A DNA stretch of 9,320 bases, from contig PXDM01000449.1 in the NCBI GenBank assembly GCA_003565055.1, positions 1 through 9,320 of the forward strand, written 5' to 3'. Made by a program: the position numbers and the translations under genes. The notes below the pieces were generated by a model, which was not told the DNA's origin, did not search any database, and worked only from the letters and a program-made list of their open reading frames with translations. The DNA is from Paracoccaceae bacterium. GTDB taxonomy: Bacteria > Pseudomonadota > Alphaproteobacteria > Rhodobacterales > Rhodobacteraceae. Positions within the stretch are counted from its first letter, which is position 1, and each line of letters begins with the position of its first letter. Shown here in pieces: positions 6,519 through 9,320 of this stretch.

Positions 6519-7738
6519 TGGACGGCTCCAAGGATTTTGACACGGTTGCGACTGCGGAGCAGAAGATCCGCAATTTCAACATCAACTTCGGCCCGCAACA
6601 CCCTGCAGCCCATGGGGTTTTGCGTCTGGTGCTGGAGCTTGACGGCGAGATCGTGGAGCGCTGTGACCCGCATATCGGCTTGTTGCATCGCGGCACCGAG
6701 AAGCTGATGGAGAGCCGCACCTATCTGCAGAACCTGCCCTATCTGGACCGGCTCGATTACGTGGCCCCGATGAATCAGGAACATGCCTGGTGTCTGGCCA
6801 TCGAGCGGCTGACCGGGGTCGAGGTGCCGCGCCGGGCCTCGCTTATCCGGGTGCTCTATTCCGAGATCGGACGTGTGCTGAGCCATATGCTCAACGTGAC
6901 GACAGGCGCGCTGGACATCGGTGCCCTGACGCCGCCGCTCTGGGGGTTCGAGGAGCGCGAGAAGCTCATGGTCTTTTATGAGCGCGCTTGCGGTGCGCGG
7001 CTTCATGCGGCCTATTTCCGGCCCGGTGGCGTGCATCAGGACCTGCCGCCCGCGTTGCTCGACGATATCGAGGCCTGGGCGCAGCATTTCCCGAAAGTGC
7101 TTGATGACATTGACGGGCTCCTGACCGAAAACCGCATTTTCAAGCTGCGCACCTGTGACATTGGCGTGGTGAGCCAGCAGGATGCGCTCGATTGGGGCTT
7201 CTCGGGCGTGATGGTGCGCGGCTCTGGCATGGCGTGGGATTTGCGTCGCGCGCAGCCCTATGAATGCTATGACGAGTTCGATTTTCAGGTTGCCATCGGC
7301 AAGAATGGCGATTGCTATGACCGCTATCTGGTGCGCATGGCCGAGATGCGGGAATCGACGAAGATCATCCTGCAAGCCATTGAAAAACTGCGCGCGCCCG
7401 AGGGGCAGGGCGATATTCTGGCGCGCGGCAAGGTCACGCCGCCCAAGCGTGGCGAGATGAAGACCTCGATGGAAGCGCTGATCCATCATTTCAAGCTCTA
7501 TACTGAAGGTTTCCATGTGCCCGCAGGCGAGGTTTACGCGGCTGTCGAGGCGCCCAAGGGTGAATTCGGCGTCTATCTGGTCGCCGATGGCACCAACAAA
7601 CCTTACCGCGCCAAACTGCGCGCGCCCGGCTATCTGCATCTGCAGGCGATGGATTACCTGTCCAAAGGTCATCAGCTTGCGGATGTGTCCGCCATCATCG
7701 CCACGCTTGATGTGGTGTTCGGAGAGATTGATCGCTAA
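6515..7738 (+). CDS. nuoD: NADH-quinone oxidoreductase subunit D
   Basis: The 49-kDa-type subunit of complex I, which forms the quinone-binding cavity with NuoB. The 407-aa protein is of full family length and related to the large subunit of NiFe hydrogenases. GPQHPAAHG (26-34) contains His33 and LDRLDY (77-82) contains Tyr82; by spacing these match the His/Tyr pair that holds the quinone head group (His59/Tyr108 in the bovine protein, also 49 apart). The family signature LHRGTEKLMESR is at 57-68. The start is ATG 6515 (ATG 6518 is adjacent and in frame) with AAGGGA (6504-6509) before it. It overlaps the preceding small ORF by 4 nt and nuoE by 1 nt (TAATG), so translation is probably coupled in both directions. 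No damage is seen. Confidence 0.96.
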   Translation: MMDGSKDFDTVATAEQKIRNFNINFGPQHPAAHGVLRLVLELDGEIVERCDPHIGLLHRGTEKLMESRTYLQNLPYLDRLDYVAPMNQEHAWCLAIERLTGVEVPRRASLIRVLYSEIGRVLSHMLNVTTGALDIGALTPPLWGFEEREKLMVFYERACGARLHAAYFRPGGVHQDLPPALLDDIEAWAQHFPKVLDDIDGLLTENRIFKLRTCDIGVVSQQDALDWGFSGVMVRGSGMAWDLRRAQPYECYDEFDFQVAIGKNGDCYDRYLVRMAEMRESTKIILQAIEKLRAPEGQGDILARGKVTPPKRGEMKTSMEALIHHFKLYTEGFHVPAGEVYAAVEAPKGEFGVYLVADGTNKPYRAKLRAPGYLHLQAMDYLSKGHQLADVSAIIATLDVVFGEIDR

Positions 7739-8874
7739 TGCTACGCCGTTTGCACCCTGACCAACCCGGCTCTTTTGCCTTCACGCCCGACAATCAGGCT
7801 TGGGCCGAAGCGCAGATCACGAAATATCCCGAAGGCCGTCAGGCATCGGCCATCATCCCGCTTCTGTGGCGCGCTCAGGAGCAAGAGGGCTGGCTGACCC
7901 GCGCGGCGATTGAGCATGTTGCTGGTATGCTCGACATGGCCTATATCCGGGCGCTGGAAGTGGCGACATTCTACTTTATGTTCCAGCTGCAACCCGTTGG
8001 TTCCGTGGCACATATCCAGATTTGCGGGACGACCTCCTGCATGATCTGCGGGGCCGAGGATCTGATCGCGGTCTGCCGCGAGAAGATTGCGCCGCAGCCC
8101 TTCCAACTTTCTGCTGACGGCAAGTTCTCATGGGAAGAGGTCGAATGTCTCGGGGCCTGCACGAACGCGCCCATGGCGCAGATCGGCAAGGATTATTACG
8201 AGGACCTGACTGCCGATGGTTTCGCGAAATTGCTCGACGAGATGGCGGCGGGCAAAGTGCCTGTGCCGGGGCCGCAGAATGGGCGCTTCTCGTCGGAGCC
8301 TCTGGGCGGTGTGACAGTGCTGAAGGATTACACGGGCGAGGCGCAGAACGGCTCGGTCGCGCTCGCGACGCGGATCGGGGATACGCTCAAGCGGATTGAT
8401 GGCCCCGAAGTTCCGCTGGTGACGCCGTGGCAAGGCCGCCCGGCTGATGCGAAGGCGTCCCAGAAAACCGTGAAAGCCAAGGAGCCCAAGCCTGCGGCCG
8501 ACAAGCCTGTCGACACGACGGGCGTGAGCAAGCAGGAGGCCCAAGCGAAATCCAAGGCCAAGCCCGAAGCCAAGGGCGCGAAGGGCGCTGCCCCCGATCC
8601 AGACATTGGCACCAAGCCCGAAATGCTGACTGAGGCCAAGGGCGCGGCGGATGATCTGAAGCTGATCAAGGGCGTTGGCCCGAAGCTCGAGAAATTGCTC
8701 AACAGCCTCGGTGTGTTCCATTTCTGGCAGGTGGCCAGTTGGGGCGCGGATGAAGTGGCCTGGGTGGATGAGAACCTTGAGGGGTTCCGTGGACGTGTGA
8801 GCCGCGATGACTGGGTCGCGCAGGCGAAGATTCTCGCTGATGGTGGCGAGACCGAATTCTCGAAACGGCAGTGA
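7738..8874 (+). CDS. nuoE: NADH-quinone oxidoreductase subunit E with C-terminal helix-hairpin-helix-like extension
   Basis: The 24-kDa-type subunit of the NADH-oxidising module, carrying the 2Fe-2S cluster N1a beside NuoF. Residues 1 to about 175 are the standard thioredoxin-like domain; the cluster ligands Cys96 and Cys101 (CGTTSC) and Cys137 and Cys141 (CLGAC) are intact. The protein is 378 aa, against about 166 in E. coli. Residues about 176-235 are an unassigned spacer. Residues about 236-305 are a low-complexity Lys/Ala/Pro-rich linker (for example KSKAKPEAKGAKGA). Residues about 305-370 resemble a helix-hairpin-helix domain: DDLKLIKGVGPKLEKLLNSL (305-324), then FHFWQVASW and a DDWVAQAK end. 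From memory, long NuoE proteins of this kind occur in Rhodobacteraceae such as R. capsulatus. The extension is in frame with no break, so it is not an annotation artefact. Its role is unknown. The start overlaps the nuoD stop by 1 nt. Confidence 0.94.
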   Translation: MLRRLHPDQPGSFAFTPDNQAWAEAQITKYPEGRQASAIIPLLWRAQEQEGWLTRAAIEHVAGMLDMAYIRALEVATFYFMFQLQPVGSVAHIQICGTTSCMICGAEDLIAVCREKIAPQPFQLSADGKFSWEEVECLGACTNAPMAQIGKDYYEDLTADGFAKLLDEMAAGKVPVPGPQNGRFSSEPLGGVTVLKDYTGEAQNGSVALATRIGDTLKRIDGPEVPLVTPWQGRPADAKASQKTVKAKEPKPAADKPVDTTGVSKQEAQAKSKAKPEAKGAKGAAPDPDIGTKPEMLTEAKGAADDLKLIKGVGPKLEKLLNSLGVFHFWQVASWGADEVAWVDENLEGFRGRVSRDDWVAQAKILADGGETEFSKRQ

Positions 8875-8890
8875 CCGAAGGGGCGTGTGA

Positions 8891-9118
8891 ATGACCAAGG
8901 CAACGCCACGCGAGATGGCACAGGCGCGGCAGGCCCGGCTTGCAGCGCTGGTGATGTGCGTGGCGATTGTGGGCTGGGTCGTTCTGCAATGGATCGGGCG
9001 GGAATATGGCTGGCAGGCCCGTTTCGCCTTTTTGATAGATTTCGCAGCGCTGGCGGCTTTCGCCTGGGCGCTGATCGTGACATTCCGCGTCTGGCGCGCC
9101 CGGCAGGGCGAACGCTAG
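8891..9118 (+). CDS. Small membrane protein between nuoE and nuoF (DUF5337-like)
   Basis: A 75-aa protein with a polar, Arg/Gln-rich N-terminus (1-17) and two predicted membrane helices at about 18-35 and 45-66, separated by a short loop (WIGREYGWQAR). It ends in a basic tail, WRARQGER, so both ends should face the cytoplasm. The ATG at 8891 follows AAGGGG (8878-8883) at 7 nt. It lies 17 nt after the nuoE stop codon and is followed by nuoF after 21 nt, so it belongs to the operon. It resembles, from memory, the DUF5337 family of small proteins found in nuo operons of Rhodobacterales; Paracoccus and Rhodobacter nuo clusters are known to carry several unassigned small ORFs. No catalytic motif is seen. 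A role in complex I assembly or membrane attachment would be a guess. Confidence 0.8.
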   Translation: MTKATPREMAQARQARLAALVMCVAIVGWVVLQWIGREYGWQARFAFLIDFAALAAFAWALIVTFRVWRARQGER

Positions 9119-9139
9119 GCGGTATGAGAGGGTAAGCAT

Positions 9140-9320
9140 ATGCTCAAGGATCAGGACCGCATCTTCACCAATATCTACGGGATGCATGACCGCTCGCTCA
9201 AAGGGGCGATTGCGCGGGGGCATTGGGACGGGACGAAGAAAATCCTCGAGAAAGGGCGCGACTGGATCATCGACGAGATGAAGCAATCGGGTCTGCGCGG
9301 ACGCGGCGGGGCCGGGTTCC
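9140..9320 (+). CDS. nuoF: NADH-quinone oxidoreductase subunit F (3' end missing)
   Basis: Start of the 51-kDa-type subunit, which oxidises NADH through FMN and holds 4Fe-4S cluster N3. Only 60 complete codons are in the window, of a usual 430-450. The N-terminus (MLKDQDRIFTNIYGMHDRSL) and the glycine-rich FMN/NADH motif GLRGRGGAGF (51-60) at the window edge identify it clearly. The ATG at 9140 has GAGAGGG (9126-9132) before it at about 7 nt. It lies 21 nt after the small membrane protein gene. The iron-sulfur ligands lie beyond the edge and cannot be checked. Confidence 0.95.
   Translation, partial: MLKDQDRIFTNIYGMHDRSLKGAIARGHWDGTKKILEKGRDWIIDEMKQSGLRGRGGAGF

Noticed and set aside
5482..7672. 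Open frames of 412 and 602 codons on the minus strand opposite the sulfotransferase and nuoD
   Set aside because: They mirror the codon structure of the sense genes, overlap each other and show no known motif. Antisense coding artefacts of a GC-rich genome.
9124..9135. Three-codon ORF ATG AGA GGG TAA just before nuoF
   Set aside because: So short an ORF is expected by chance, and the bases are better explained as the nuoF ribosome binding site region.

Overview
The window looks like a high-GC alphaproteobacterial chromosome, most likely Rhodobacteraceae (Roseobacter/Rhodobacter group). This rests on recalled similarity of NuoB, NuoD and NuoE to that group, on a NuoE with a helix-hairpin-helix tail, and on a small membrane ORF between nuoE and nuoF. 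All genes are on the + strand. No tRNA, rRNA, CRISPR array, transposase or integrase was seen.

Region 1 (1-3760) is the 3' part of a leucine/isovalerate degradation operon. It holds the biotin-carrying subunit of 3-methylcrotonyl-CoA carboxylase (mccA, cut by the left edge), a glutathione S-transferase, HMG-CoA lyase and an enoyl-CoA hydratase that fits 3-methylglutaconyl-CoA hydratase. Together these carry 3-methylcrotonyl-CoA through 3-methylglutaconyl-CoA and HMG-CoA to acetyl-CoA plus acetoacetate. The GST has no known step in the route. The last three genes are tightly packed (3-nt gap, then 8-nt overlap).

Region 2 (3761-4017) is the only sizeable non-coding stretch. It contains an inverted repeat, a perfect 12-bp palindrome, an A/T hairpin and a weak promoter candidate. 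It also has two in-frame start sites for nuoA, each with a good ribosome binding site.

Region 3 (4018-9320) is the first half of the operon for respiratory complex I (NADH:quinone oxidoreductase): nuoA, nuoB, nuoC, nuoD, nuoE and the start of nuoF, which is cut by the right edge. Three non-standard genes are embedded in it. A PAPS-type sulfotransferase and a 41-codon small ORF sit between nuoC and nuoD, joined by three successive 4-nt stop/start overlaps (GTGA, ATGA, ATGA). A 75-aa membrane protein sits between nuoE and nuoF. NuoE is about twice the usual bacterial length because of a Lys/Ala/Pro linker and a C-terminal helix-hairpin-helix-like domain.

The core genes are ordinary and well recognised. 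The parts most worth following up are the sulfotransferase/small-ORF insertion, the NuoE tail, the NuoE-NuoF spacer protein and the structured nuoA leader.
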